A stretch of DNA of 64,000 nt. It comes from Pristionchus mayeri. Lineage: Eukaryota; Nematoda; Chromadorea; Rhabditida; Neodiplogasteridae. The notes beneath the pieces are model-generated. The model did not search any database and had not been told where the DNA came from. It worked only from the letters and a program-made list of their open reading frames with translations. The stretch spans positions 52,011,257 to 52,075,256 of the forward strand of contig BTRK01000006.1 in the NCBI GenBank assembly GCA_036245805.1, read 5' to 3'. The position numbers and the translations under genes are program-made. Below are positions 47,401 to 57,792 of the stretch, piece by piece. Positions within the stretch are counted from its first letter, which is position 1, and the number at the start of each line of letters is the position of its first letter.

Positions 47401-49938
47401 CGTGAATGTGGAATACTTTCTTTTATATTTGTGCATAAAATTATATGCTAAATGAATGAATACATGATTAAAATGGCTAACCGCAGAAGTCGGAAAGTCT
47501 GCGCCAAAGTTCTGCTTGAACATCTCGTCGAATGGTGCCTGGAAGGTTAGTTTCGAATGTAGTGAATATTGAATCATTTGACTCGAAAGAGCTTTCTGCA
47601 AGGACTAATCACAACATGCCTAATGAAAAGATATGAAAAATATAAGGGGGATTAAAAATATTCCAATAAATAAATAAATACCTGAAGCACAGGCCAGAAG
47701 AGCAAGGGGGCGGCGGAGCCGAGAGTGTTGCTCACTCGCTCGAGAAACGTCATCCGATCCGAGTGCTTGCCCATCACACCTGATGAAGTCGAGGAATTCA
47801 GGAGGACAACTAATCAGTCTGAAGAGCAGACTTACACTTGGAAACTATGGAGTCCTGAACAGCGCTACTAGCGATTTCTGACAAATTTTGCTTCTCACGT
47901 TACGCAAATTCAGTTCACATGTTCCATTTATCTCACAATCTAATTTGCGTTCTTCGTACCAGGAACATAGCTGGGGAACGATGGAGCGCCAGTGGCCCAG
48001 AACGAGCCCTCCGAGGCAGCTGTGGAGAGAGCGCTTGCGACGTTCTTGATGCCGAGCTTCTCGAAGAGACCTGGAATGATTGTTTAACCTCTACAATACA
48101 CTTTTGATTTCGCATGGCGGCTGTCACTCAAAATGACATGCCATTTAGTGCGCCTGATACGGAAGTAACCAAAAGTGAATTCCCTCGTCGATCTTAAATT
48201 GTGATTCATAGCTGAGCAACGCGTGGTGCTACGAAGTAAAGTACCTTTGCTACGATGTTTTTAGTACAAGCGCTTGTGAGATTTCGTGGCTTATCAAACC
48301 CAAACTTGCCTACCAATGACGCTCGTGTTCATAGTACGATTTTTAGAGAGACTACGTTGTTATCTCCGGTCAAACGATTAAGCGTCGCACGAACCGTAGT
48401 CAAAACCTAAAGATCGACTGCACAGCCACGGATAACGGGATGTGCATTGCATTTTGTGTAAGTATTTACAAGTCTAGTTGAATATATGGTCATAACCTAG
48501 TACAAAATCCTTTCCTGAGGATAGTGACATAGTCTAGACGGAGATTGTCAATCATCAAGATCATAAGCGTACCAAAGCCACAGAAGCAGATGGGCTCGGA
48601 GATTGCCGCGTCGTACTTCTCCTTGGCGAGTTGCTCGAGCAGACCAGGGTGCTGGAGCGTGACTAGAAAGACGATAGTTAAACATAACATAAAATATTAT
48701 AAACAACACCCCCAAACGAACAGCCTCGATAACTTCCCTCAACGGATAATCTCAAACTCCCTGATCGGATGGAATAAACATTTGTATAAAAATTGAAATA
48801 ATATAATTTTAAAACCACTCACAATTACACTGTCCGTGCCACGCGTACATCAGCCGCTTTACTCCCTGAAAATATATGACATCATCGTTGAAAACAGCGT
48901 TGTTTCATCGGATTTTTACATGGTAGTTTTGTGCTTTTGTCTAGCAAAGAAACCAATTTCTTCATTATAAACCCTATCTCGACCGGTCGAGATAGTGTAT
49001 AGAATGAAAGAGTGTGACATATTTTTCTAATGAAATCGAAATCTAATAAAAACTCACCCCGAAAGCGCCCAGGACTCCTTCGGTGACCCACGAGTTGGAG
49101 ATCATGTCGGCTTCGAGTCCTCCCTCGAAGGCCAGCGAATAGGAGGATTGAGGAATGATGATTTCCTGATAGATGGTTATGTTTTCATTGGAATGTTTGT
49201 TCGGTACTTGCTTTTTTCACCATTGCTAATTTCGAAACACAGTCAACTTTAGCTGTTCCCTCACACTTAGAGTTTGGCAAACGATACCACGATCTCATCA
49301 TTAACCTTCTCTAGTACGGTCAAGTGACGAGAGAATGCATATACGAGACTGTAGTTTCGCCCCTTGAATTCTACTCGCAATACTGCATCGAATTTTCTTT
49401 CATTTCGCTTCTATGCATTTTTCTCTCGTCCCTTATCGCTCTAGATGTACTCTAATCTATTCTCAGGATTCTCACGTGAAGCGACTTTTTCCACGATAAA
49501 TTCAGGCTACAAAACGAAAAAAAGCGAACAGATCAACCTTCGCACGCGTTTTCTCCAGCTTCAGACGAGAGTCGATGATAGGTGTAATGACATGCTGAAA
49601 TTGCTTGTTTTAAATTTTTAATATTGTTTTTATGGAAATTCGGGGAAAAAAGTACACAAACCACTTCATGGCCAGCATCGATGAGGGTTTCGTGCAGTGC
49701 GTGCATGAAAGTAAGGTGACTGCGTCCGTAAACCGGGTTGTAAGAGAGGAATCTAAAGACATGCTGGTATTTTCTCATAAGTGTAAACATATTCATTGAC
49801 TTTATGGCCGTGAACTCTGGAAAATAGTAAACAAGCTACTTACCTAAAATACCAAACTCCACAAAACGTCAACAGATGCACTTACTTTAGGGCAGTGAAT
49901 ACGGGAAGGAAGCATAGTAGCAGTGGAATGATTCGCAT
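44420..49938 (-). CDS. UDP-glucuronosyltransferase (UGT)
   Basis: ER-membrane enzyme that transfers a sugar from a UDP-sugar to lipophilic acceptors (detoxification). Sixteen exons in gene order: 49938-49886, 49752-49662, 49594-49538, 49165-49058, 48865-48823, 48662-48573, 48070-47960, 47779-47682, 47538-47482, 47360-47229, 47084-46965, 46837-46729, 46454-46333, 46073-45973, 44827-44717, 44585-44420; total exactly 523 codons (522 aa, typical for UGTs). Signal peptide MRIIPLLLCFLPVFTALK; GRSHLTFMHALHETLIDAGH holds the expected catalytic His; donor-sugar signature WVPQNDMLHDPRLSLF then THCGQGSTIESTTAGMP and GDQQRN; C-terminal anchor (LDVFASLASIVFGVLAGFF) and basic tail GGSKRKVE. The usual HGG of the signature reads HCG here. 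Exon 13 ends at a GC donor (CAG/gcgagt). The last intron holds a ~970-bp foldback element. Confidence 0.96.
44838..45805. mobile_element. Foldback element of the TATGACGCCG family in UGT intron 14
   Basis: Starts TATGACGCCGGTTGCCTAAG and ends with the inverse ...CGCGACCGCCGTCATA. Arms of ~450 bp (44838-45290 and 45365-45805) are almost identical inverted copies, including the mirror frames at 44686-44988 minus and 45645-45842 plus. The centre carries a shorter inverted pair (TAACCCTTTCAACCC... against TAAAAAGAGTTAG). It begins about 10 bp from the exon 15 acceptor. Confidence 0.85.
49268..49361. mobile_element. Family C hairpin MITE, degenerate
   Basis: TAGAGTTTGGCAAACGATACC at the left, CTCTAGTACGG core, and right arm decayed to GAGACTGTAGTTTCGC. 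In a UGT intron. Confidence 0.5.
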
Positions 49939-50367
49939 GATGGCAGGACTAGTACTAATCGTCCTCCACCCTTATTTCTTAAACGCGCTCTTATCAGTCG
50001 AAAACTGTGCGATTCCTTGGCATTTTCTGTCGTGACGCGCGCACGCTTCCTTGTCTCACAGAATATTACAATGTGCTGTTAAATTCACATAATTTCACCA
50101 CAAATTCGAAGGCACAGCGTTTCATCCGGCTCCTTAGTGCCTCTCGCATCGGTTCTTATCCACTTTCAATGAAAGCGCTTCCTTGTCTCACAGAATATTA
50201 CAGCGTGCTACTAATCCGCAGAATTCCAACACGAATTCGAAAGTGCATCATGTCATAGCTGGTATTTGGCGACTTCAAACCAAAAAAGTGACTGCATCTG
50301 TGACAAGACTCTTTCGCCGAGCATGTTTATGAACGATGAAATAGTAATTGACATAATGTGATTATGA
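49939..50367. other. Intergenic interval upstream of UGT
   Basis: Contains an imperfect direct repeat of ~70 bp: CTTCCTTGTCTCACAGAATA at about 50046 and again near 50169, each followed by an AATTCGAA segment. No exon seen. Confidence 0.6.
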
Positions 50368-53300
50368 TTAGGCAGTTCCAGAGAATCCGGCAACATTGGG
50401 TCGAGATATTAGGAGTATTCTAAACAAACCGATAATGACTGCATTGATGAAATGCAAGACATTAGATTGTTTATCAACGAGTAAACAAGGATTTATATTG
50501 TGGAAGAGATAATAAGCAGTCCCGGAGAATCCCGCGTCGTAGGGCCGAGTCTGGCAAGCGAAGTGCAGCGAGTCCGAGCACGACGCGGAGAACCTCAATT
50601 CATGTTTAAGACTATGTTTCTGAATACATGTGAATTCCCTCAACTTTGAGCTAATCAACATTTCTATTTTTATTATCATTATAACATGAAGACGACGTAT
50701 TCAATAAAACCAAGTGATATTGACACGGAAGAAGTGCTTCTTGCCAGATAATGCCAATTATGTTGACCGATGAGGTCGATAATGATTTTTGGAAGAGTTG
50801 ACGTTCAGATTTACCATGCACTGTTGAATCCAACAGTCTGCTGAGCGTAGACGCAGTCGAGTCCCTCCACAGGATTTCCCATCGCCCACCAAGTGTAGCC
50901 GTCATTGGACTGTAATTGCGGCACTATGTCGGATGAGAACTATGACGTCATGCCGCCTTTGATATATTAAATGCGGCATGGTGTCATAGTTCTCATCCGG
51001 CCTAGTGCTGAAATCGCACATAACTCCCTCGTCGCAGGTAAACCCATGACGATATTTGTGATGGAAAAGAGAGAAAAATGCAACATATAGATAGGCCGTT
51101 GATTTTTTGTGACGCTGATGGTGCTGTATACCTATGGCCACAATGAATGTTATTTGTCTGGAAACAATACCAAGATTTTTCAAATAAAGCTCCTTCTTGT
51201 GAAAGGTCACTAGGTCGGATGTGAACCAAAACTGCCCTTCTCCAGTCGCATATAGCAAAATCATCGCAGGGGGAGGGCGTAGCGAATCGCTCGCGGCGTA
51301 ATTTGGCCAACTCTATGGCTCACCCCATCAGACCACACGAACTCGCTGCCGTGCCTTCGCAGTCCGAGCCAGTGACGGTCTCTAGTCGGAAAGACTGCAA
51401 ATAAATTAGGGGCGAATCACTTTAGAAACCGTCATTTATTTTTTGAATACGCCCGAAGGGGTTACGAAACAGTATTAAGTTGGATACGCGTGTTCTCTGG
51501 TGGACAGCCTCTAAGAGAAGCTAAAAATCACCGCAATTATCGGATATTTGTCACTTATTCTGCTTAAAAGGGGCTCTAAGATCCGATATTTGTTGTGATT
51601 TTTAACATAATCCTCACGTGATAGCAGGAAGATGTTCTTGTCGTCGTCGTGAATCGTCGAGACGAATCCGCCCTGGGCGGCGCACTCTTGCTGCGCGTCG
51701 TCGAAGATGGCACGGTCATTAGAGACGCGATAGCAACCTGGATGGGAGGATTTTAAATATTTGACGGAGAATTGTTATTTAGATGCAATTTCGAAATTTG
51801 TTCGATTTTTTGTGTGTAAATTATGTGTGATTGAGGTTGTACCCATGGGAAGAAAACGGCCGTTAGCATTGGGAACGAGGTCGGCGTGGAGGTCTTTTGG
51901 GCAGAAACAGTTGGCTGGAATCGATTGTTGATTGTCACGAAAAGGAGAATCTCCCTTATTATTTGAATTGCAACTAAGCAATCGATTGTATGCCATACAA
52001 ATTATCCGCTCTGACTGAGCTAATACCGATGAAAAACAAACTCTCTTAAACTAACCATCACATAGAGATTGGAGGGTTTCATTCGTGTCTTCTTTGAGAT
52101 AGTATCCGGGGCTGGAAATATCAGCGAACAAAGGATTGCTTCCGAGATCTGGAAATATTATACATTGTATTGATTTGAAGAAAACTGTAAGCGGTTACTT
52201 ACCCACGACTATTATGATTCCGCCAGAGTTTTTGAACAACTCTCCCTGGAAATTCGCCTGGGCATAGTCAGTCGAGCTGAAAATATTGATTGACGAAGCT
52301 TTAGCATTGAGTTTGAGTATCGATCGTGAGATTGAAGTGGTACTGTTTCAAATCAAGATTGTAAGATGTGTAGAAAGAAGGCATGATTAGGGTGAAATTG
52401 TATTGAATGAAGAAACAGCGGTATTGATTCTCGAACTATGGATGATAAACCTTACTCGGATCACGAGAACGCTCACGAGAACGATCACTTTTCGCGTCAC
52501 TGTTCTTCCAGTTGTTGACAACATCTCCGCTGCTTGACTGATCGCTCTGAATATTTCGAATGGCAAATGAAATGGTGTATCGCAAACCTCTAGAAATCGG
52601 GCGTTTCACCTCCCATGTTGGGAATTTCCAAGTTGCTGACATCATTAGTGTTAGTTAGCTCGCCAAAGTTGCGAATAACCTTAAAATCGCATTTGTTTAA
52701 AAATTCTTGCATTGATGAACTCACCTTCACTTCGTTTCCAATCGCTAGCGCTGCGACGTTTGACTGGTGTGCTACCGTACCGAGTGGAATCGCGAAGAGA
52801 ATCGATCGAATGAATGACGTTTCCTTGAAATTTCCTCAGTTCAATTTTAGCACCATTAAAACAGGTCAGCGAGTGTGCAGATTGGTATTTTTTATTGTAG
52901 CCCCATCAAGATAACATAATCCACTCATTGTTGCACTAGATCGGATGAGAACCGTGACGTCATGATGTATGGGGCATATCGTCATGCTTATCATCTAGTG
53001 CCCTCACTTTGGCCAGTAGATCAGCGCTCAACGTTGCGTCCGCAGCGAACACGATGTCCAGTTCGATGGCGCTGAAAAATTCAAATACCCATTTATGCAT
53101 TTTACATAATTTTTGACTGGTTCAATTGTAAAGTAAAGTAAAGTGCTTGAGTCGTGAACGCATTTCGCATTGTCGACTACCCCATGCCAATGCAACTTTG
53201 GGCCTATCCTGAGATGAATCAGTGGCCTGTTGCTAGGCTATACTCCATGTTGTGTGCACGGGCATAGAGGAATTTACTTCGTGATTACTCACTACCAACA

Positions 53301-53874
53301 TTTCTTAACCCCCTTGGTTTCGGGTGGATCTGCAGGCGCGGGGGGTCGAACTCATGACCTTCGGATTCGCATTCTGTCACACAACCACTGCGCTACCCGG
53401 CCTGCCTGATAGAGAGAATACATAATGAAGAGACCCTGGTGAAATAGAGATATTAAGAGTCTTGAATGTAGTGGCTACTATGATAGTTCGAGAAACGAAA
53501 CCATGCCCTCTTCATTCTACACTCTATCGACCGGTCGAGCGGCGAGTGAGTGTGTAGAATGAAGAGAGCGTGGTATCGTTTCACGAACTCTGATGGCTAC
53601 CTTGTATTGCACTGACAGTACTCAGCATTGACATCGAATGGCGCTGGTTCGGAAGCCGGGTAGACTGGGTATACTGAAGATCAATATGCGGAAACAGTAT
53701 CTCCACTTTCGCATGCTCTAGGCCAGATGAGTTATGAGAAATTTAATAAAATTAAAATAGAGATTATCTTTTCCAAACTGTCAAATCACCAGCGTTATGC
53801 TTATCACCAGCATGAAGGATGTGGCCCGATGTAATCGCAGCAACATTGGTGAAAAGTAGAAAGAACGCGCCCAT
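50368..53874 (-). CDS. Secreted vWA + C-type lectin protein, copy 1 (one splice phase does not close)
   Basis: Exons in gene order: 53874-53790 (signal MGAFFLLFTNVAAITSG), 53673-53601, 53071-53008, 52823-52725, 52679-52610, ~52544-52456, 52276-52203, 52148-52056, 51914-51843, 51737-51618, 51394-51324, 50909-50815, 50593-50368. The vWA domain starts ELDIVFAADATLSADLL (DATLS in place of the MIDAS DxSxS) and includes HQSNVAALAIGNEVK. After the link ANCFCPKDL the CTLD follows: GCYRVSNDRA, FVSTIHDDDKNIFLL, RHWLGLRRHG, EFVWSDG, WWAMGNPVEGLDCVYAQQT, FSASCSDSLHFACQTRP. Exon lengths match copy 2 one to one. However, exon 52544-52456 carries a duplicated GTTCTCGTGA and its end does not match the phase of the next exon. 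The C-terminus is extended by about 45 residues relative to copy 2. It may be a decaying allele. Confidence 0.8.
50922..51007. mobile_element. CACTA-ended MITE
   Basis: CACTATGTCGGATGAGAACT ... AGTTCTCATCCGGCCTAGTG inverted, with internal ATGACGTCATGCCGCC and GCGGCATGGTGTCAT. It begins 12 bp upstream of the lectin exon acceptor at 50909. Confidence 0.82.
52934..53000. mobile_element. CACTA-ended MITE 7 bp from a splice donor
   Basis: CACTAGATCGGATGAGAACC ... TTATCATCTAGTG inverted. It lies just inside the intron following the lectin-gene exon 53071-53008. Confidence 0.75.
53334..53402 (-). repeat. tRNA-derived SINE-like sequence
   Basis: Minus strand reads GGCCGGGTAGCGCAGTGGTT (A box) and later GAGTTCGACCCC (B box) at tRNA spacing, with mispaired ends. 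Located in an intron of lectin copy 1. Confidence 0.65.
53485..53590. mobile_element. Family C hairpin MITE
   Basis: AGTTCGAGAAACGAAACCAT ... GTGGTATCGTTTCACGAACT with CTCTTCATTCTACAC / GTGTAGAATGAAGAG arms and a CGACCGGTCG loop. Confidence 0.82.
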
Positions 53875-54399
53875 TTTGCGTTGACTGCTCTCCGATTTGT
53901 GTGGGGCGATCTTTATAGAGCCACATGTCATCATCGCGCGGAGGTGACGGTGACCAAAGTATGCTGTGAATGTGATAAACTCAGATGAACTCAATTAATC
54001 ACCATCATGTTCTTTCAATGATGAAAGAGCACTTCTCGTCTTTTGATTGTTCAGGAAAGCATTTGGGCATTTTTTCTAAGTTGTTTTTACTATAAAATTT
54101 GAAAGTGGAACTGTATTGGTTATAGTTTATTGTTGCAAATCGAGTGCACAATAAGCAACTCTTGTACGAACAGTTTTTTTAAATGCACTTTTTCTTCTGA
54201 TTCTTCTGACAACAAGGGCGGTTAGCCACAACCATGGTCGCTTCAAAATACAGGGCTGTCTGAACGGTGAAGTGGCTCGGGGTTGCCCACTTTCCTTTTA
54301 TTCTTCAACATACATTACTATGAAAGGTTGATGCAAAAATTAGAATACCGGATTTCTTTTCTACGACAATGAATTTCTATCGCAAAGCACGGCACACTC

Positions 54400-54980
54400 A
54401 TGTATTGTATGCGGGGGGGGGGGGTGACAAAAGCAAAAACGACAAAAGCACAACTCGTTGCCGTTCGATTGCGATTGGACGAAGCCACTTGGGAGTTGGT
54501 TCACTGTAACCAGTATGTGCTCTCCTACATGTGCATATGTAAGTCTTGCTACCAGGCGATCTTGAGTTTCACTCCATATCTATGTATAGGGGTTCATGGT
54601 CCAAAATTGGCAATTTGAGTGTAAAAGCATGAATAAATAAACACCAAATGCCGTAACCAATCGATACATATATTACTTGGTTACAGTAGTTACTGGTTTA
54701 CTAATATATCGATCGGTTACGGTATTTGGTGTTTATCTATCCATGATTTTCCACTCAAATTGCGTATTTTGGACCATGAACCCCTATACATAGATATTGA
54801 GTGAAACTCAAGTTCGCCTGGTAGCAAGACTTACATATTCAAATGTAGGGGAGCACATACTGATTACAATGAACCAACTCCCAAGTCGCTTCGTCCAATC
54901 GCAATCGAACGTCGACGAGTTGTGCTTTTGTCGTTTTCGCTTTTGTCACCCCCCCCCCCCTGTATGCAACCGATACAAGG
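54400..54980. mobile_element. ~580-bp foldback bounded by G/C homopolymers
   Basis: Left arm TGTATTGTATGCGGGGG then TGACAAAAGC; the right arm is its inverse with a C-run near 54951-54961. Arms of ~270 bp pair closely around GTAACCAATCGATACATAT / ATATATCGATCGGTTAC. Mirror-image frames at 54400-54618 plus and 55024-54839 minus are arm sequence. Confidence 0.82.
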
Positions 54981-55388
54981 ATTCTGAAAATTTTCGAGAA
55001 AACAAGGGCACATGCCCGTTCCAAACCCGTATGCAGTAGGACGCAGAATATTCATTGTGTTTGTCGCCATAGCTGCTTGTCAAGCGTATTATAATATTTG
55101 TGTTTATGTGTGGACTTGCGGAAACGAATTTGCATCTAGCATAATCTCTTCATTGATTCCGTCCCAATCATGTAGACCAGGAAGCGCATCTCGTCTATCC
55201 GATCTCTCTCTAATTTCCATCCGATGTGTTCAGTCACACGTCCCTGGCATTCCATCACTCTGCCAGTCTAGACCATCTCTCCCTGGGCCGACTTCTAATT
55301 CCCTTCGAGAAGGGTCGAAAAAATGGAATGTGCCAGATGTTCGGCTAAGACAGCAGACAGATCAGAGAGTAGAGTGTACTACAAACGG

Positions 55389-55474
55389 CACTATGTCGGA
55401 AGAAAACGATGACGTCATACCGCCTTTGATATATCCAAGACGACATGATGTCATGGTTCTCATCCGATCTAGTG
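55389..55474. mobile_element. CACTA-ended MITE
   Basis: CACTATGTCGGAAGAAAACG ... GTTCTCATCCGATCTAGTG inverted, with internal GACGTCATACCGCC. Confidence 0.78.
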
Positions 55475-55920
55475 CCACTACATACACTAGAATGCATTTG
55501 AATGTTATTCATTCATTCAAGAATAAATCTCGAAAATATTGGTGCTAGACTAAACTATTGTTACGATTGACTATGAAAAATACTGCGCAACTTGAGCGGT
55601 TGGTATTTTACAGTACGAATCACTTTGAACAGATCTCCTTATAATCTTCCGGATGAACTGCACTCTGCATTTCCTCACACTAAACTGTGCTCTGTGTTTC
55701 CTGTCTGGCACCTTTCCCAATAAATTATGTTTCCCCACCTCAGAGGTGCAAAAAGTCACCAGATGTGCTCGCGGCGGGAGAAGAGAGCAGTGGATCTTTC
55801 GCTTCTGCGTCTCGTTCTCTCTCATTTCAAAGAGATGTTCATCGATCTAGATAAATCTCCCCTGTTTTTCCAGACAATATTTTTCGAGTTCCCGATCAAT
55901 ATTTGTTTACAAACTTTTTC

Positions 55921-55922
55921 AG
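55921..55922 (+). promoter_or_regulatory. Probable trans-splice (spliced-leader) acceptor
   Basis: ACTTTTTCAG precedes GGAATTGA and the ATG at 55931; the acceptor is 8 bp upstream of the start codon, with no upstream in-frame exon recognised. Confidence 0.5.
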
Positions 55923-55930
55923 GGAATTGA

Positions 55931-57584
55931 ATGCCCTTGCCCGTTTCCCGAATTCATCGCAGCAGCAACGATGGTTCCTTTCGTAAGTCATTCATAGGGT
56001 CGTACAGAGTTAGCGTTCGAGATACGATGCCACGGTATCTTCATTATTACTATTCTCTTGCATCTCAGTTGTAGATAATGTTGGGAAATGAAAAGACGGA
56101 GATCAGAATTTAAAAATAAATTATTTGACCTCAGACAACTTTGAGTATTGGTTTCTCCTATTCGTCGTGTTGCCGGGCAGTTTGATCTTATCCACCGGGT
56201 TCTTCATAATTCTCGAGCTACCGAGCGGCTTCTTCTCCAATCTCTTCGGAGGCCCAGCTGTGTGCAGTGAGGTGGGTGAAACGAAACGACCTGAATTAGA
56301 AATAGGAGTCATTTGGGATTCGTTAGTTTGAATTTCTTATTTACACAGACTCGAGAGAAACGATTATGATAATGTGATATCGCTTTTACCGTATACATGG
56401 TGTGACGTTTCGATGAGTGTATGTATACCTACTGATGATGAACACAAACAAATTACATAAACTATGTTTTTATTACTCCATAGTAAATCCAACAATTTTG
56501 ATTTCAGAAAAAGCTGGTCGGTCATTTGAGCATCGAGATCGAAGGGTTTAACTTCACTAGAAATGGGAATACCAATTGTTCAGTTCGAGGTAATGCATCG
56601 TGCTTTTCAGCAAGGAATCCACTTACGAAAATGCAAAATGCTAAAAAAATTGCCGTTTGAGGCAGGAACTAGTATTTTACTCTTGAATTTCAGCAAACAT
56701 GAATTTTCAGGTGTTTGCGATAACAGAAGGAGAATTACGATATGGTTTGATGATCTCGAGCTTCTCACTTATGTTGTGAGCATTTATTCGATTAATTTTC
56801 TAGTAAATGTAAATCGATTTTATTGTAGTACGACCCTGAAGTCGGTATTCACCAGCTTCAACGGGACATGCTCTACAATCGACCTCCTCACCGATTATTA
56901 TACGTTAGTCTTTCTAATATTTCTTATCACCTCTTTGTTGTTAGTGTACACTAGTGATGCCAAAACGGCGCGCGCTCTCCTCGTTTTGGCATCACTAGTT
57001 TACACTATCTTCTCCGTATTTTCCCGGTAGCGGGATTCTATCTCTCGACAGTTCTAGACAGAGATGGTAGAATTACAGATCACATGTTTACATGTTCTCG
57101 AATTTCTGAACCACATTTCTTTGACATCTCGGTTCAAATCCTCCCATTCCAGACGCTTCGACTAGTCATCGATCATCGCACCCGCCAAGAGAGAAATGCC
57201 GGCAAGCGGATGCTCAGCCGGCTTTTCTATCTGAACCCCGACAATATCACCGAGCCATTCCGAGCCCATGAATACAGAGTGTTTAGATGGGTGAGCTATT
57301 TTTCAACCGGGATCGCTGTGTACTATCGGATTCCACGTTGATAGTAGCATCTTGTAGTTATGCGGACATCGTTATGCGAGACTTTTCAGTTAGACCCGAA
57401 TAGCACCACTGTGATCAACGAAGCGGATAAGATTACGGACGGATTCATTACGGTTCATCATGTGGAACAGGTTGGAGTACAGTTCATAATCGGAAGAAGA
57501 CAGACTATTCAGGAACTCAAAGAATTCGCTATCGATTGTGATGCAGTTGAGAAAGCGGTTCACTCTTCAAATGAGCTTTCTTGA
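55931..57584 (+). CDS. Unrecognised single-pass (type II) membrane protein, ~247 aa
   Basis: Seven exons with exact phases: 55931-55982, 56135-56271, 56508-56589, 56711-56775, 56829-56903, 57153-57290, 57390-57584. Start MPLPVSRIHRSSNDGSF is a short basic cytoplasmic tail, then a long hydrophobic segment (FEYWFLLFVVLPGSLILSTG plus GFFIILELPSGFF) that would act as a signal anchor, then an extracellular or lumenal part with IEGFNFTRNGNTNCSV (two possible N-glycosylation sites), RRRITIWFDDLELLTYVYD, LRLVIDHRTRQERNAGKRML, NPDNITEPFRAHEYRVFRW, and a C-terminal EQVGVQFIIGRRQTIQELKE. I do not recognise the family. It lies head-to-tail between two oppositely oriented lectin genes. Confidence 0.75.
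56950..56997. mobile_element. Short family B palindrome
   Basis: TAGTGATGCCAAAACGGCGC joined to CTCGTTTTGGCATCACTA. Flanking octamers GTGTACAC and GTTTACAC differ by one base. The inner CTCTCTCG core is missing, so it is an internally deleted copy. Confidence 0.78.
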
Positions 57585-57792
57585 AACAATTTATATTGCG
57601 TGTCTCTGATATTTGTCCTGATGACAGATAAAATGTGCTACATTGATACTGGATGGTCAGATTTCACAAGCAAGATCACAGAAACAACTGTTTATCTTTA
57701 CGAGTTCATCAACATATATCAACAGAGTGTTAACTGTCTGCTATCACTTAGGCTGAAGATCAATCACGAAATTAACAATTGATCTTTGATCT

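Larger units (their letters stand above)
53875..55930. other. Intergenic interval with foldback and CACTA elements
   Basis: Contains the foldback at 54400-54980 and a CACTA-ended MITE at 55389-55474. No exon recognised; open frames here fall in the elements. Confidence 0.6.
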
